A stretch of DNA of 64,000 nt from Betaproteobacteria bacterium (GCA_016234705.1 JACRAS010000230.1:1-64000); one strand, 5' to 3'; counted from the stretch's first letter, positions 53,875 to 63,285 are shown. Notes: generated by a model not told the origin, from the sequence alone. Numbers and translations are program-made.

Positions 53875-54959
53875 TCGCCACAAGGAATGCACACAGGGCG
53901 GCAAGCGCGTTTGGCGCGTGCTGCATATTGATCGCGCTTGCCGCTTTTTCATCCGCGGCATGGCCGCAGGCCGGATATTTGCACAACGTTTCGGGTTTGG
54001 TTTCCATCCAGAGAGAGGCAGGCAAAGTGGAGGCGGCCAAGGCCGGGGATAAGTTCGACGCCAACACGGTCTACCGCACCGGCGCCGATGCAACGTTGAT
54101 GCTGAAGTTCGCCGACGGCCAGGTTGTCGCACTGGGCGCAAACTCTGCCTTGCGCGTCGATCAATATCACTACGATCCGGCCAGCCGCAGCCAGAACCGT
54201 TCGACCATAGAGATGATGCAAGGCGAGATGCGTTTCGTGGCCGGCCTCATCGGCGCGGCCAACAGCGAAGGCGTGCGCGTTATTGCGGGAAACTCGGTGA
54301 TCAACATAAGCCCGGGAGGGGCTGACTTTAGCGTGGGAGTCACACCCGGTGCGCAGGAGGCCGGGTACATCGCGGTCGCGCTCGGCGAGATTTCCGCGCG
54401 CACGCCGAGCGGCGATATCGGTAAAATCACGGCCGGCCAGTATGCCCCATGGCAACCCGGACGCACTCCGGCGCTACCGGTGCCTCTTGCTGCGGCACCC
54501 GCCACGATCCAGGCGAGCGTTGCGGCGCTGTGGGCGGCGATATTGCCGGCCAGCACGCCGGTGGAGGTTGCATCGGCGGCACGTACGGCGGCGACGGTGG
54601 CCGCGCTCGGCCCGGCAATGGCTTCCGTGGGCGTCAATCAGAGGCTAGCGGCGGAAGCGGACGCCAACCGGGCTCAGGCTGCCGCGAACGCCAATCCACA
54701 GAACGCGCAGTTGCGCGCCGCGGCACAGGGGGCCAGAGAACTGGCGAATCTGGCGACCAAAGAAGCAGCTGCCGCGAGCGAGGCCGGCATTGCGGCGAAA
54801 GCAATTGCGACCATGCTGCAAGACTTGCCGCCCACGGCCGCAGGCCCGGTGCTGGCGCAGGCCCCGGCAGCCGCAGCGGCGCGCCCGGGGGAATCGATAC
54901 CGACTATCACATCGGTAACGCCTGGCGCGGGAGGCGGCTGTACGGGTAGTAAGTGCTGA
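53871..54959 (+). CDS. FecR-domain secreted protein, triad copy B
   Basis: A 362-residue exported protein: signal peptide (FGACCILIALAAFSSAAWPQ), FecR-type domain (GYLHNVSGLVSIQREAGKVE, then LMLKFADGQVVALGANSALR and MMQGEMRFVAGLIGAAN), followed by an Ala-rich helical tail of about 150 residues that includes charged residues, unlike copy A. The last residues are GGGCTGSKC. Shared features with copy A are the domain order, the MRFVxGxIG motif and the C-terminal CxGSxC. Confidence 0.83.
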   Translation: MIATRNAHRAASAFGACCILIALAAFSSAAWPQAGYLHNVSGLVSIQREAGKVEAAKAGDKFDANTVYRTGADATLMLKFADGQVVALGANSALRVDQYHYDPASRSQNRSTIEMMQGEMRFVAGLIGAANSEGVRVIAGNSVINISPGGADFSVGVTPGAQEAGYIAVALGEISARTPSGDIGKITAGQYAPWQPGRTPALPVPLAAAPATIQASVAALWAAILPASTPVEVASAARTAATVAALGPAMASVGVNQRLAAEADANRAQAAANANPQNAQLRAAAQGARELANLATKEAAAASEAGIAAKAIATMLQDLPPTAAGPVLAQAPAAAAARPGESIPTITSVTPGAGGGCTGSKC

Positions 54960-54980
54960 CGGCAACACGTAGCTGCATCG

Positions 54981-55029
54981 GGCCCGGCAGCGCAGGTTTC
55001 CGGGCCTGTTCATTTCCGGGCCTGTTCAT
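54981..55029 (+). terminator. Hairpin and 16-base tandem duplication between FecR-domain and ligase genes, copy B
   Basis: GGCCCGG (54981-54987) pairs with CCGGGCC (55000-55006), followed by TGTTCATTT. The segment TTCCGGGCCTGTTCAT then repeats at once (55014-55029). The placement equals that of the stronger hairpin at 14658 in copy A. It may attenuate transcription into the ligase gene. Confidence 0.5.
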
Positions 55030-55042
55030 CTAAGCGGTAGCC

Positions 55043-56410
55043 GTGCACCATAGTCCTGATGACACCGGAGGGATGTTTGTCCTTTATCTGGCACTGCTCG
55101 TCTGGGCTCCCGTCCCGTTGGGCAGCAACCGCTCCTGGGCATGGGCCTTGCTCGCTCTATGGGCATTGGCGCTCGCACTATGGTGGCTGGCTGGCTGCAT
55201 CCGCGGCAAGCATTCCTTCCCCGCGATAACCAAGGATGCCCGGCCGATGCTCTGGTGCGGTCTGTTGTGGCTGGGCTACGTCTGGCTGCAGTTGGTCCCG
55301 CTGCCCGTCGAGATCCTGAAAATGCTCTCGCCGGAGGCAGCCCGGTGGCACATTGCGGCTGCCGCCCCCGCCACGCTAGTCTTGGCGCCGCTGACGCTCG
55401 ATCGTTACGCCACGCTGGAGGCCGCGTGCAAGAGCACAGCGTACCTTGCTTTTTTTGCGCTGAGCCTGATCCTGTTGCGGGACCGCGACCGGATTCGCTA
55501 CACCGCCTATGCGCTGATCGCATCGGGGGTGTTGCAGGCCTTGTATGGCGCCCTGATCAGCCTGCAAAGCGCGGGCGACGTGGCGTCCGGCACCTTTGCC
55601 AATCGCAACCACTATGCCGCCTATCTCACCATGTGCCTGTCCGTCGGGATTGGCGTGCTCATTGCGAGCCTCACGGGCGCGCAGCACCGGTCGTGGGGAT
55701 CATTTTTTCGCAATCTGATGCAATGGGTCATCACCCCGAAAATGGGCTTGCGGCTCGGGCTGGTGATCATGGTCATCGCCCTGGTGCTCACGCGCTCGCG
55801 CATGGGGAACAGTTCCTTTTTCATCAGCCTGCTCATCACCGGGGTCATCGGCCTGCTGCTGGCGAAGCGGGCGACTAAGTCCATGGTCATCCTGCTCGTC
55901 AGCCTCGTCGCCGTTGACGTATTCATCGTCGGCACCTATTTCGGCACGCGGCGCGTGGTCGAGAGAATTTCGCAGACCACCGCGGAAACCGAAGATCGCG
56001 ACGAGGTTGCGGCCTACGCCATCGACATGTGGAAAGATTACCCGGTGTTCGGATCGGGCCTGGGTTCGTTTCCGGTGGTGTTTCCGCGCTATAGCGCGGA
56101 CGGGACCCCGGTGTCCTATACGCATGCGCACAATGACTATCTGGAGTTTGGCGCCGAGGCCGGCGCGGTCGGCCTATCGCTGCTCGGGCTGATGGTGCTC
56201 ATGTCCTTCGCGGCCGCGCTGCGAGCCCAGAACCTGCGCCGGGATCCGCTGATGCGAGGCCTGTCCTTCGCGGCCATGATGGGCATCCTGGCGCTGATGA
56301 TCCACAGCTCCGTGGACTTCAATCTGCAGATACCGGCCAACGCGCTGACCTTCATGTTGCTGCTCGCGTTTGCCTGGATCTCGCTTTATCACGAGAGGGA
56401 CGAATCCTGA
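55043..56410 (+). CDS. O-antigen ligase/polymerase-like membrane protein, triad copy B
   Basis: A 455-residue polytopic membrane protein closely similar to the product of 14697 throughout (shared LVWAPxPLGSNR, ANRxHxAAYL, LTRSRMGN, DYPVFGSGLGSF, THAHNDYL and SSVDFNLQIPANALTF-type end). The HAHNDY motif in the large periplasmic loop marks the O-antigen ligase/Wzy_C family. The GTG start 55043 gives a shorter N-terminus than copy A. Last gene of half-locus B. Confidence 0.9.
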   Translation: MHHSPDDTGGMFVLYLALLVWAPVPLGSNRSWAWALLALWALALALWWLAGCIRGKHSFPAITKDARPMLWCGLLWLGYVWLQLVPLPVEILKMLSPEAARWHIAAAAPATLVLAPLTLDRYATLEAACKSTAYLAFFALSLILLRDRDRIRYTAYALIASGVLQALYGALISLQSAGDVASGTFANRNHYAAYLTMCLSVGIGVLIASLTGAQHRSWGSFFRNLMQWVITPKMGLRLGLVIMVIALVLTRSRMGNSSFFISLLITGVIGLLLAKRATKSMVILLVSLVAVDVFIVGTYFGTRRVVERISQTTAETEDRDEVAAYAIDMWKDYPVFGSGLGSFPVVFPRYSADGTPVSYTHAHNDYLEFGAEAGAVGLSLLGLMVLMSFAAALRAQNLRRDPLMRGLSFAAMMGILALMIHSSVDFNLQIPANALTFMLLLAFAWISLYHERDES

Positions 56411-56522
56411 AGGTGCGGCCGGGACGCTGCGTTCGCAAATTCGCCACAACCGCCCTGTCGCGGGCGCCGCGCCCAGGCCCTGTTGATCCATCTCGCGAGC
56501 CGCGCGGCCTATGCAGAAGTTA

Positions 56523-56578
56523 GCGCAGCGCGCAAGTCCGCTCGCGGCATGCAACGGTATTTGAGACGCCGTATATGG
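56523..56578 (+). repeat. Isolated tail fragment of the composite hairpin element
   Basis: About 56 bases match the last 50 bases of the element at 62817-63256, including GGCATGCAACGGT and GAGACGCCGTATATGG, with a few substitutions and a 3-base length difference. It lies in the gap between the ligase and the next gene, which otherwise holds nothing. Confidence 0.65.
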
Positions 56579-56582
56579 AAAC

Positions 56583-58244
56583 TCAGCGCTTCCCGAACAG
56601 CGCGCGCTCCAGCTTCGGGTGCGCGGCGAAGCGGGCGATGAACTCGCTTTCGTCGCGGCCGCCCTTGGCGCGGATCACGCGCGCCAGGGCGCGTTTTTCG
56701 GCCTGGCTCCAGCGCGACACTCGCGCCAGCGCAAACACCACCAGCGGACTCCAGCGCTGCCAGGCGAGGCGCTCGCCCGCGGAAAAGCCGCGCAGCGAGC
56801 GCATGCCGGTCAGTCTCATGGTTTCGCGGTTGCATTGCGCGAGAACGCGCTCGCGTTCGCCCGCCGCTCGTGCCGCGAGACCGTCGCAGATGCGCAGGCC
56901 CGGTTCGGCCACCGGCGGCAGGCTTGGTGCGCGCGAGCGGTCGAAATCGAACAGCAGGTGCGACTCGGCCAGGGCGCGCAAGGTCGCGGCGCGCGAACGG
57001 TGCGCCGGATTGGCGCGCATGCTTGCCAGTTCTTTGCGCATGAGACGGCGCGCGTCCGCGGTCAAAGGCCTGAACCCCAGTTTGTAGTAGAACCACCAGG
57101 CGCCCGAGGCGATCGCTTCGTCGTTGCCTTTGCCGAGCTGATACGGATCGAGGCTGAACGACTCGGCGCCGAACAGGTGCCGCACTACCGCCAGGGTGCG
57201 GGCAAAGGTGTAGGCCGCCTCGGCGCCGCGAAAGCTCGCGAAAATGTTGAACGTCATCACGGCCGAGCGCCCGCTCACGAACGCCTCGCCGTAGCCGATC
57301 GGCACGCCGTTGTGCAGGATCAGGTAGCCGCAGGTCGCGGCAATCAGCGCACGCCGCTCGGGGATGACGCCGATCAGGACAAAGCCGAGCCCGCCGCCGT
57401 CGTCGACCAGGCGCACGTCGCGCGCGTTGCCATAAGCGAACGCGTCGAGGTCGCGCGCGCGGGTCACCATCGCGCCGCGCGCAAGCTCGATCAGTTGCTC
57501 GCCCTCGCGCGCCGACGCGAGGCGCACGGCGCGATAAATCCGCCGCAGTTCCCCGCGCAGATCGGGACGCCCGCGCCGCAGCGGCTCGCGTTGATAGGCC
57601 ATCGGCGCCGCGGCATGTTTGGCACGCGTGCGCGAGGGCGTGTCCGGACCGGGTTTCAGTTCGTAAGTCGGTTCGATCGCGTCGTGGAACGCCTCGCGCG
57701 TGAACCCGTCGCCCGGCATGGCGTCGATGCGGCGCGCAAAAAACGCCGCATCGCCCTCCCCGCGCGCGCGCAGCCGGTCTATCGCCGCGAACGCCGGCGG
57801 GTCGAATTCCTTCAGCGCGGCGGCTTCGGCCCAGGTGACCAGCAGCGGCAGCGCCGAACCGAGCTTGTCGGCGATCTCGGCTTCACTGCGGTCGATTTCG
57901 ATCCGGTCGGGCCAGCGCCGGGCGAGCCAGCGCAGGGTGGACCAGAAAAAGCGGTAGCGGATTGCCGTGCCCGCAATCCCGGTGTCGGTGAGCGCCTCGC
58001 GCTGACGCCTGAGATCGGCGCGCCCGGCGAAGCGCGCGAGCATGCGCTCGACCTCGGCAAGCAAGCGTTCATCGTCGGGATAGGCGCGCAGGAAGCACAA
58101 CACCTCGTGCAGGCGCAAGACCGCGCGCGCGGAGCCTAGCTTCGCGTGCGCGAGCCGCGCGAGCAGTGCCCGCTTCGCCTCGGCGCTGCCTGCGCCGTAG
58201 TGGTCCTTCGAGCGTTCGAGCGCGGTAAGAGTCCTGGTCGCCAT
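56583..58244 (-). CDS. Large protein of unknown function with GNAT-like C-terminal region
   Basis: A 553-residue soluble, Arg/Ala-rich protein. The N-terminal half is helical and low in distinctive motifs. From about residue 300 it has a mixed fold with GLGFVLIGVIPERRALIAAT, GVPIGYGEAFVSG, FNIFASFRGAEAAYTFART and ASGAWWFYYKLGFRP, which recalls the acetyl-CoA-binding and KLGF end of GNAT acetyltransferases. I recognise no named family. ATG 58244 is chosen because upstream residues look non-coding. Composition is like the core genes. Confidence 0.7.
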   Translation of the reverse strand: MATRTLTALERSKDHYGAGSAEAKRALLARLAHAKLGSARAVLRLHEVLCFLRAYPDDERLLAEVERMLARFAGRADLRRQREALTDTGIAGTAIRYRFFWSTLRWLARRWPDRIEIDRSEAEIADKLGSALPLLVTWAEAAALKEFDPPAFAAIDRLRARGEGDAAFFARRIDAMPGDGFTREAFHDAIEPTYELKPGPDTPSRTRAKHAAAPMAYQREPLRRGRPDLRGELRRIYRAVRLASAREGEQLIELARGAMVTRARDLDAFAYGNARDVRLVDDGGGLGFVLIGVIPERRALIAATCGYLILHNGVPIGYGEAFVSGRSAVMTFNIFASFRGAEAAYTFARTLAVVRHLFGAESFSLDPYQLGKGNDEAIASGAWWFYYKLGFRPLTADARRLMRKELASMRANPAHRSRAATLRALAESHLLFDFDRSRAPSLPPVAEPGLRICDGLAARAAGERERVLAQCNRETMRLTGMRSLRGFSAGERLAWQRWSPLVVFALARVSRWSQAEKRALARVIRAKGGRDESEFIARFAAHPKLERALFGKR

Positions 58245-58548
58245 GACTTTGCCCAATCGGTGAAGTCCAAGCTGCAGGACGGAAACGAGATGCGACAGCA
58301 GCTCGCGCGGAAAGTTTATCAGATTGGCGCCCACGGTCAACAAAGCCGGCTTACGGCTACCGCACGGCGCGGACAAACGGCGCATAATACGCCACACGGT
58401 CGAAGGAAAACCGGTAGGCGGGCGTTCAGGCTTGCATCGCTTTTGGCGTAAACCGTAAACATCTGATCATCGCCTTCACCGCCGCTATCGATAACCAGGG
58501 CGTTGGGGGCATCGGCTCGGCCCCGCAGGAATCAACTTCGGGAACGCA

Positions 58549-60489
58549 GTGAAATCCTATTCCAAGGTAAGCGTAGCGTCCGCAAAAACCGCGATCTTCA
58601 GAATTGCGGTGCTTTTTTCTTTGCTCGTCGCAATCTGGGTATTCGTCCAGAGCGGAATTCCCTTTGCCCTGGCGCTCGACATGAAGATCGAACGCGCCAT
58701 ATGGATTCAGACCTTCAGCGGATGGTTTTTTGTCATCGCCTCCGGATGGCTGCTATATCTCCTGGTGCATCGAACTTTGACCGCAATTTCGAGCGCCGAA
58801 GAAGACCTGAAATTGAGGGACCGCGCGATCGAATCCAGCGTCAGCGCGATCTGCATCACCGACAATCTGGCCCCGGACAATCCCATTGTCTACGTCAATC
58901 CCGCGTTCGCGCGCATCACCGGGTATTCCAGCCAGGAGGTGCTCGGCCGCAATCCCCGCCTGCTGCATGGCACCGACCTCGCGCAGCCGGAGCTCGTTAC
59001 CGTTCGCGCCGCCCTCCGCGATCAGCGCCCCTGCCACGTCGTGCTGCGCAACTACCGCAAGGACGGCAGCATGTACTGGAACGAACTGAATATCTCTCCG
59101 GTGCGAAACGACGCGGGAGCGGTCACCCACTACATCGGCGTGCACAGCGATGTCACCGACGCAAAAACACACCAGGATGAACTGGCGCGGCAGGCGAACC
59201 ACGATTCCCTGACCGGGCTGCCGAATCGCAATCTGCTGCGGGACCGCATCGACCACACCTGCGCGCGCACGCGGCGTTACGGCGATTTCGCGGCGGTCGC
59301 ATTTCTCGACCTGGACAACTTCAAGCTTGTGAACGACAGCCTCGGCCATAGCCTTGGCGATCACTTGTTGCGCGCGGTCGCGGCACGGCTCGAATCGTCG
59401 CTGCGTGCCATGGACACGGTGGCGCGGCTGGGCGGCGACGAGTTCGTGCTCGTGCTCTCCGATCAGAAGAGCGAGCAGTCCGTTTCGGGCGAACTGCAAC
59501 GGATCGTGGAGCTGTTTTCCCAGCCGTTTGCGGTGGATGGCAGGGATGTATTCATCACCGCAAGCGTCGGCGTTGCGCTATATCCGCAGGATGCCAGGGA
59601 CCCGGAGTCGCTGATGAAAAGCGCTGAGCTTGCGATGTACCGGGCCAAGGAATCCGGCCGCAACGCGTATCAGCTCTATACCGTGGAAATGCAAACCAGG
59701 GTCACCGAGCGCCTGGCGCTTGAGAGCAGGCTGCGGCGCGCGCTGGAACACGGGGAGTTCTCGCTCCACTACCAGCCGCAAGTGGATCTGCGCAGCAACC
59801 GCATTTTCGGATGCGAGGCGCTCATACGCTGGACGCAGGCCGATCTGGGCATGGTCTCCCCGGCGAAGTTCATTCCGCTTGCGGAGGAAACCGGCCTGAT
59901 CGTGCCGATCGGCGAATGGGTTTTGCGAACGGCATGCAGACAATGCAAGATCTGGCAGGACGCCGGATTGCCGGCGGTTACCGTGGCGGTGAATATCTCG
60001 GCGCGGCAGTTTCGGGAAAAAAATTTGTTACAACTGGTCGCGACCATACTCGCCGAGACGGGGCTGGCCCCTAGCCAGCTCGAGCTCGAAGTCACCGAGA
60101 GCGTCATCATGCATGACGCACAGCACGTCATCGCGGCTCTTCAGGCCTTCAGGGACATGGGTGTAAGACTATCGGTGGACGATTTCGGCACCGGTTACTC
60201 CAGCCTGAGTTACCTGAAGCGCTTTCCCGTCGATCGATTGAAAATAGATCAGTCGTTCGTGCGCGACCTCAGCACCGACGCCGACGATGCCGCGATTGCA
60301 CAGGCGATAATCACCCTGGGACATACCATGAATCTGCGCGTGATCGCGGAAGGCGTGGAAACCCCGGAGCAGCTCGCGTTTCTGCGCAGGAATCATTGCG
60401 ACGAAATGCAGGGGTATCTGTTGGGCAAGCCCATGCCGGCGGACGAATTCGGGAAACTGCTGGCGGCGGGCCGGACCCTGGCACCGTAG
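58549..60489 (+). CDS. PAS-GGDEF-EAL cyclic-di-GMP signalling protein
   Basis: A 646-residue membrane protein. Two N-terminal helices (about 12-35 and 53-75) are followed by PAS/PAC (VNPAFARITGYSSQEVLGRN, then LNISPVRNDAGAVTHYIGVH), GGDEF (LARLGGDEFVLVLS-like, motif GGDEF intact near 295) and EAL (CEALIRW near 423, with VDDFGTGYSSLSYLKRFPVD and IAEGVETPEQ). Both catalytic motifs are complete, so synthesis and breakdown of c-di-GMP are both possible. It may link signalling to the EPS genes nearby. The start is GTG 58549. Confidence 0.94.
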   Translation: MKSYSKVSVASAKTAIFRIAVLFSLLVAIWVFVQSGIPFALALDMKIERAIWIQTFSGWFFVIASGWLLYLLVHRTLTAISSAEEDLKLRDRAIESSVSAICITDNLAPDNPIVYVNPAFARITGYSSQEVLGRNPRLLHGTDLAQPELVTVRAALRDQRPCHVVLRNYRKDGSMYWNELNISPVRNDAGAVTHYIGVHSDVTDAKTHQDELARQANHDSLTGLPNRNLLRDRIDHTCARTRRYGDFAAVAFLDLDNFKLVNDSLGHSLGDHLLRAVAARLESSLRAMDTVARLGGDEFVLVLSDQKSEQSVSGELQRIVELFSQPFAVDGRDVFITASVGVALYPQDARDPESLMKSAELAMYRAKESGRNAYQLYTVEMQTRVTERLALESRLRRALEHGEFSLHYQPQVDLRSNRIFGCEALIRWTQADLGMVSPAKFIPLAEETGLIVPIGEWVLRTACRQCKIWQDAGLPAVTVAVNISARQFREKNLLQLVATILAETGLAPSQLELEVTESVIMHDAQHVIAALQAFRDMGVRLSVDDFGTGYSSLSYLKRFPVDRLKIDQSFVRDLSTDADDAAIAQAIITLGHTMNLRVIAEGVETPEQLAFLRRNHCDEMQGYLLGKPMPADEFGKLLAAGRTLAP

Positions 60490-60491
60490 CC

Positions 60492-61020
60492 TTATACGTG
60501 GCGACTTAAATCGCGCCCCCGTCGTTGCAGAGTTTCGATTTTGCGCGGACGAAAAACCGTCCGCGCGGATCGTCGATCTTAAATACAGGTAGGCCCAAGC
60601 CGTGGTTGCCTTTATCCTCTTTATCCTATAACCGTGTTTTTGGTACGGATGCGCTTTTCATCCGTACCAAAAACACGGTTGGCGCGCGCAGCGCGCAATG
60701 GTTGCTCGTCGATAATCCCCAGATATACCGGGGTAGTTCAAACTGCTGCGGCTCCTCTTGCGCGAACGGCGTCCCGTCCGCGCGGATCCTCGATTGTGCA
60801 CGGATGAAAAGCACATCCGTGCACAATCGAGGATCTCGGATAAAGGCAAACCCAAGCCGTCGCCACTCTTATCCTTAGCGCGGCCGTTGGCCGCAACCAA
60901 AAGGACAAAAACATTCGCGCGGATGTGGCAATTGTTGAGGAGTAATTGCATAACCGCGTTTTCTGTACGGATGCGCCTTTTATCCGTACCAAAAATACGG
61001 TTGGCGCGCGTAGCGCGCAA
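60492..61020. repeat. Composite hairpin-rich repeat element, copy 1
   Basis: Directly after the EAL gene stop, 529 bases are built from three hairpin types. Type C: 60543-60566 (perfect 9-bp stem) and 60760-60783 (one mismatch). Type A: 60630-60680 (perfect 22-bp stem, 7-base loop) and 60952-61002 (imperfect 22-bp stem), each followed by GGCGCGCG(C/T)AGCGCGCAA. Type B: 60785-60835 (perfect 22-bp stem). All A and B stems end in CGGATG at the loop. The same order and flanking text return in copy 2. No protein frame is supported here. Confidence 0.8.
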
Positions 61021-61039
61021 ATCCGATAAAGTGCGGAAC

Positions 61040-61951
61040 ATGGCACGTGAAAATCACGCCCACTCCCATGAACCAAAGGGGCACGATCGGGCCTTCGCTT
61101 TTGGCATCGCGCTGAACCTCGGATTCGTCGCGATCGAGTCGGCGTATGGGGTGCTTTCGCATTCGATGGCTCTCCTGGCCGACGCCGGCCATAACCTGAG
61201 CGATGTTCTGGCGCTGGCTCTCGCCTGGGGGGCCAGCGTTTTGGGCCGGCGCGAACCCTCCCAGCGCTTCACTTACGGGCTGGGCAGTTCCTCCATCCTT
61301 GCAGCCCTGGTCAATGCCATGCTGCTGATGCTGGTGGTCGGCGGCATCGCCGTGGAGGCGGTTCAGCGCCTGATGAACCCGGTTCCGGTCGCCACCATGA
61401 CGGTCATCTGGGTGGCCCTGTGCGGGATCGTGGTCAACACGGCGACGGCGCTGTTTTTCCTGCGCGGCCGCGAACACGACTTGAACCTGAGGGGGGCGTT
61501 CCTGCACATGGCGGCCGATGCGGCCGTCTCTCTGGGGGTGGTGCTCGCCGGCGTGGGCATGCTCTACACCGGATGGACCTGGCTCGATCCCGCCATGAGC
61601 CTCGCCATCGCGGCGGTGATTGTCGGCAGCACCTGGGGGCTGCTGCGCGATTCCCTGAATCTGTCGCTGCATGCGGTTCCGCCACGCATCGACACCGAAC
61701 TGATCCGCGGATATTTTTGCGCGCTCGATGGTGTCGCCGAAATCCACGACTTGCACATCTGGGGCATGAGCACAACCGAAACCGCGCTGACGGTGCATCT
61801 GGTCATGCCCGACGGACATCCGAGCGACCGCTTCATCGCCGAGGTCGCGAACGAGTTGCGCCAGCGCTTCGGCGTCGGGCATGCAACGATTCAGGTCGAA
61901 ACCGGCGACGAACTCCATCCCTGCCCGCTCGCGCCGGACCACGTGGTGTAA
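61040..61951 (+). CDS. Cation diffusion facilitator (CzcD/ZitB/DmeF-like)
   Basis: A 303-residue inner-membrane antiporter for divalent metals such as Zn, Co or Cd. It has a His-rich start (ENHAHSHEPKGHD), six membrane helices, the metal-site motifs LLADAGHNLSDVLALAL and LHMAADAAVSLGVV, and a C-terminal cytosolic domain (GVAEIHDLHIWGMSTTETAL). ATG 61040 is 20 bases after the repeat element, so the element supplies the upstream region. It converges with rlmJ. Confidence 0.93.
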   Translation: MARENHAHSHEPKGHDRAFAFGIALNLGFVAIESAYGVLSHSMALLADAGHNLSDVLALALAWGASVLGRREPSQRFTYGLGSSSILAALVNAMLLMLVVGGIAVEAVQRLMNPVPVATMTVIWVALCGIVVNTATALFFLRGREHDLNLRGAFLHMAADAAVSLGVVLAGVGMLYTGWTWLDPAMSLAIAAVIVGSTWGLLRDSLNLSLHAVPPRIDTELIRGYFCALDGVAEIHDLHIWGMSTTETALTVHLVMPDGHPSDRFIAEVANELRQRFGVGHATIQVETGDELHPCPLAPDHVV

Positions 61952-61969
61952 GCCGGGAGCCGTCCCGCT

Positions 61970-62815
61970 CTACGCCAGTTCGCACTCCAGGCTGAAGCCA
62001 GCGGCGGCATCCTGCGCCAGAACCCTGGCGAGATACGGCATGGCAAGCTCCAGCGCTTTCGGCAGCAGCCAAGGCGGGTTCAGAATGAACATGCCGCTGC
62101 CATGCAAGCCGAAGCCTCCGGCCACTGGTTTCTTTACGCTCAAGCTAACGTGCAGCCAATCCTTATGCTGCAGCTGTTTTAGCCGCTCGGGAAACTGGCG
62201 CGACTCGCGCCGCTGCACCTGCGGATACCAGACCGCATAGACCCCAGCGCGGAAACGCTTCTGCGCGTCGCGCAAGGCCGCCAGTACCTGCCGGTAATCG
62301 CCCTTGTCTTCGTAAGACGGATCGATCAGCACCAGAGCGCGGCGCGACGGCGGCGGCAACACGGCCTGCAGGCCGGCAAAGCCGTCGCCGGCCTGCACGA
62401 TCGCGCGCGGGCCGGCGTCGCGAAAATATTGCCGCAGCAGCCGGCTCTCGGTGCTGTGCAACTCGAACATCCGTAGGCGATCCTGCTTGCGCAGCATCTG
62501 CATCGCCAGTTGCGGCGAACCCGGATAGCGGCGCAATACGCCATCGGGATTGAGCGATCGCACTTGTTCGACGTATTCAGCCACCGGCGCAGGCATATCC
62601 TCGCGCGCCCATACGCGCCCAATGCCGCTTGCGTACTCCGCATTCTTCATCGCATAGCCCTCATCCAGAGCGTACGCGGCCGCGCCGGCGTGGGTGTCGA
62701 TAAACCAGAGCGGCTTGTCCTTCTGCGTGAGGTAGCGCAGCAGATGCACCAGGACGACGTGCTTGAGCACGTCGGCGTGCATCCCTGCGTGGAAACCATG
62801 ACGGTAGCTGAGCAT
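61970..62815 (-). CDS. rlmJ: 23S rRNA (adenine2030-N6)-methyltransferase RlmJ
   Basis: A 281-residue RNA methyltransferase: MLSYRHGFHAGMHADVLKHV at the start, DTHAGAAAYAL, the catalytic ALVLIDPSYEDKGDY (DPPY-type motif as DPSY) and SGMFILNPPW. It methylates A2030 of 23S rRNA. The start codon lies one base from the second composite repeat element, so its promoter must lie in or beyond that element. No Shine-Dalgarno is seen. Confidence 0.95.
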   Translation of the reverse strand: MLSYRHGFHAGMHADVLKHVVLVHLLRYLTQKDKPLWFIDTHAGAAAYALDEGYAMKNAEYASGIGRVWAREDMPAPVAEYVEQVRSLNPDGVLRRYPGSPQLAMQMLRKQDRLRMFELHSTESRLLRQYFRDAGPRAIVQAGDGFAGLQAVLPPPSRRALVLIDPSYEDKGDYRQVLAALRDAQKRFRAGVYAVWYPQVQRRESRQFPERLKQLQHKDWLHVSLSVKKPVAGGFGLHGSGMFILNPPWLLPKALELAMPYLARVLAQDAAAGFSLECELA

Positions 62816-62816
62816 C

Positions 62817-63256
62817 TATACGCGGCGAGTCAAAGCGCGCCCCCGTTGCTACAGAGTTTCAATCCTGGCCAACACGCCTACGCTCTGCTTGGTGTTACCC
62901 ATAACCGTGTTTTCCGTGCGGATGCGCTTTTCATCCGCGCGGAAAACACGGTTGGCGCGCGCAGCGCGCAATATTTGATCGCCCGCAACCCGCAAATGCA
63001 TCCGGGCGACTCGCATTTCAGCAGCCCGGCTTGCGCGGACGGCAGCCGTCCGCGCGGATCGTCGATTGCGCACGAATGATGCGGCCATCCGTGCGTAATC
63101 GACGATCTCGTATAGAAGCAACCCCAAGTCGTTTTTGCCTTCAACCATAACCGTGTGTTTGGTACGGATGCTTCATCCGTATCCAAAAGAACGGTTGGCG
63201 CGCGCTGCGCGCAAGTTCGTTCGTGGCATGCAACGGTGTGAGACGCCGTATATGGG
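62817..63256. repeat. Composite hairpin-rich repeat element, copy 2
   Basis: This copy opens with the same text as copy 1 (TATACG-GGCGA-then CGCGCCCCCGT and CAGAGTTTC). It then has type A at 62903-62953 (22-bp stem, one G-T pair), type C at 63033-63055 (perfect 10-bp stem), type B at 63057-63107 (22-bp stem, two mismatches) and type A at 63149-63196 with a shortened loop. It ends with GGCATGCAACGG and GAGACGCCGTATATGG. Several stem positions differ from copy 1 on both arms at once, so pairing is kept. Confidence 0.8.
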
Positions 63257-63285
63257 TTTCCGCACACTATCCCCGACCTGCAACA

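Noticed and set aside
56619-58139. A 506-codon open frame on the plus strand opposite the unknown protein
   Set aside because: It has no ribosome site or motif; the minus-strand frame has globular protein features.
60492-61020. A CRISPR array or integron cassette array in the hairpin-rich region
   Set aside because: Repeats are not evenly spaced with unique spacers, there are no cas or integrase genes, and the stems do not look like attC sites with R and L boxes.
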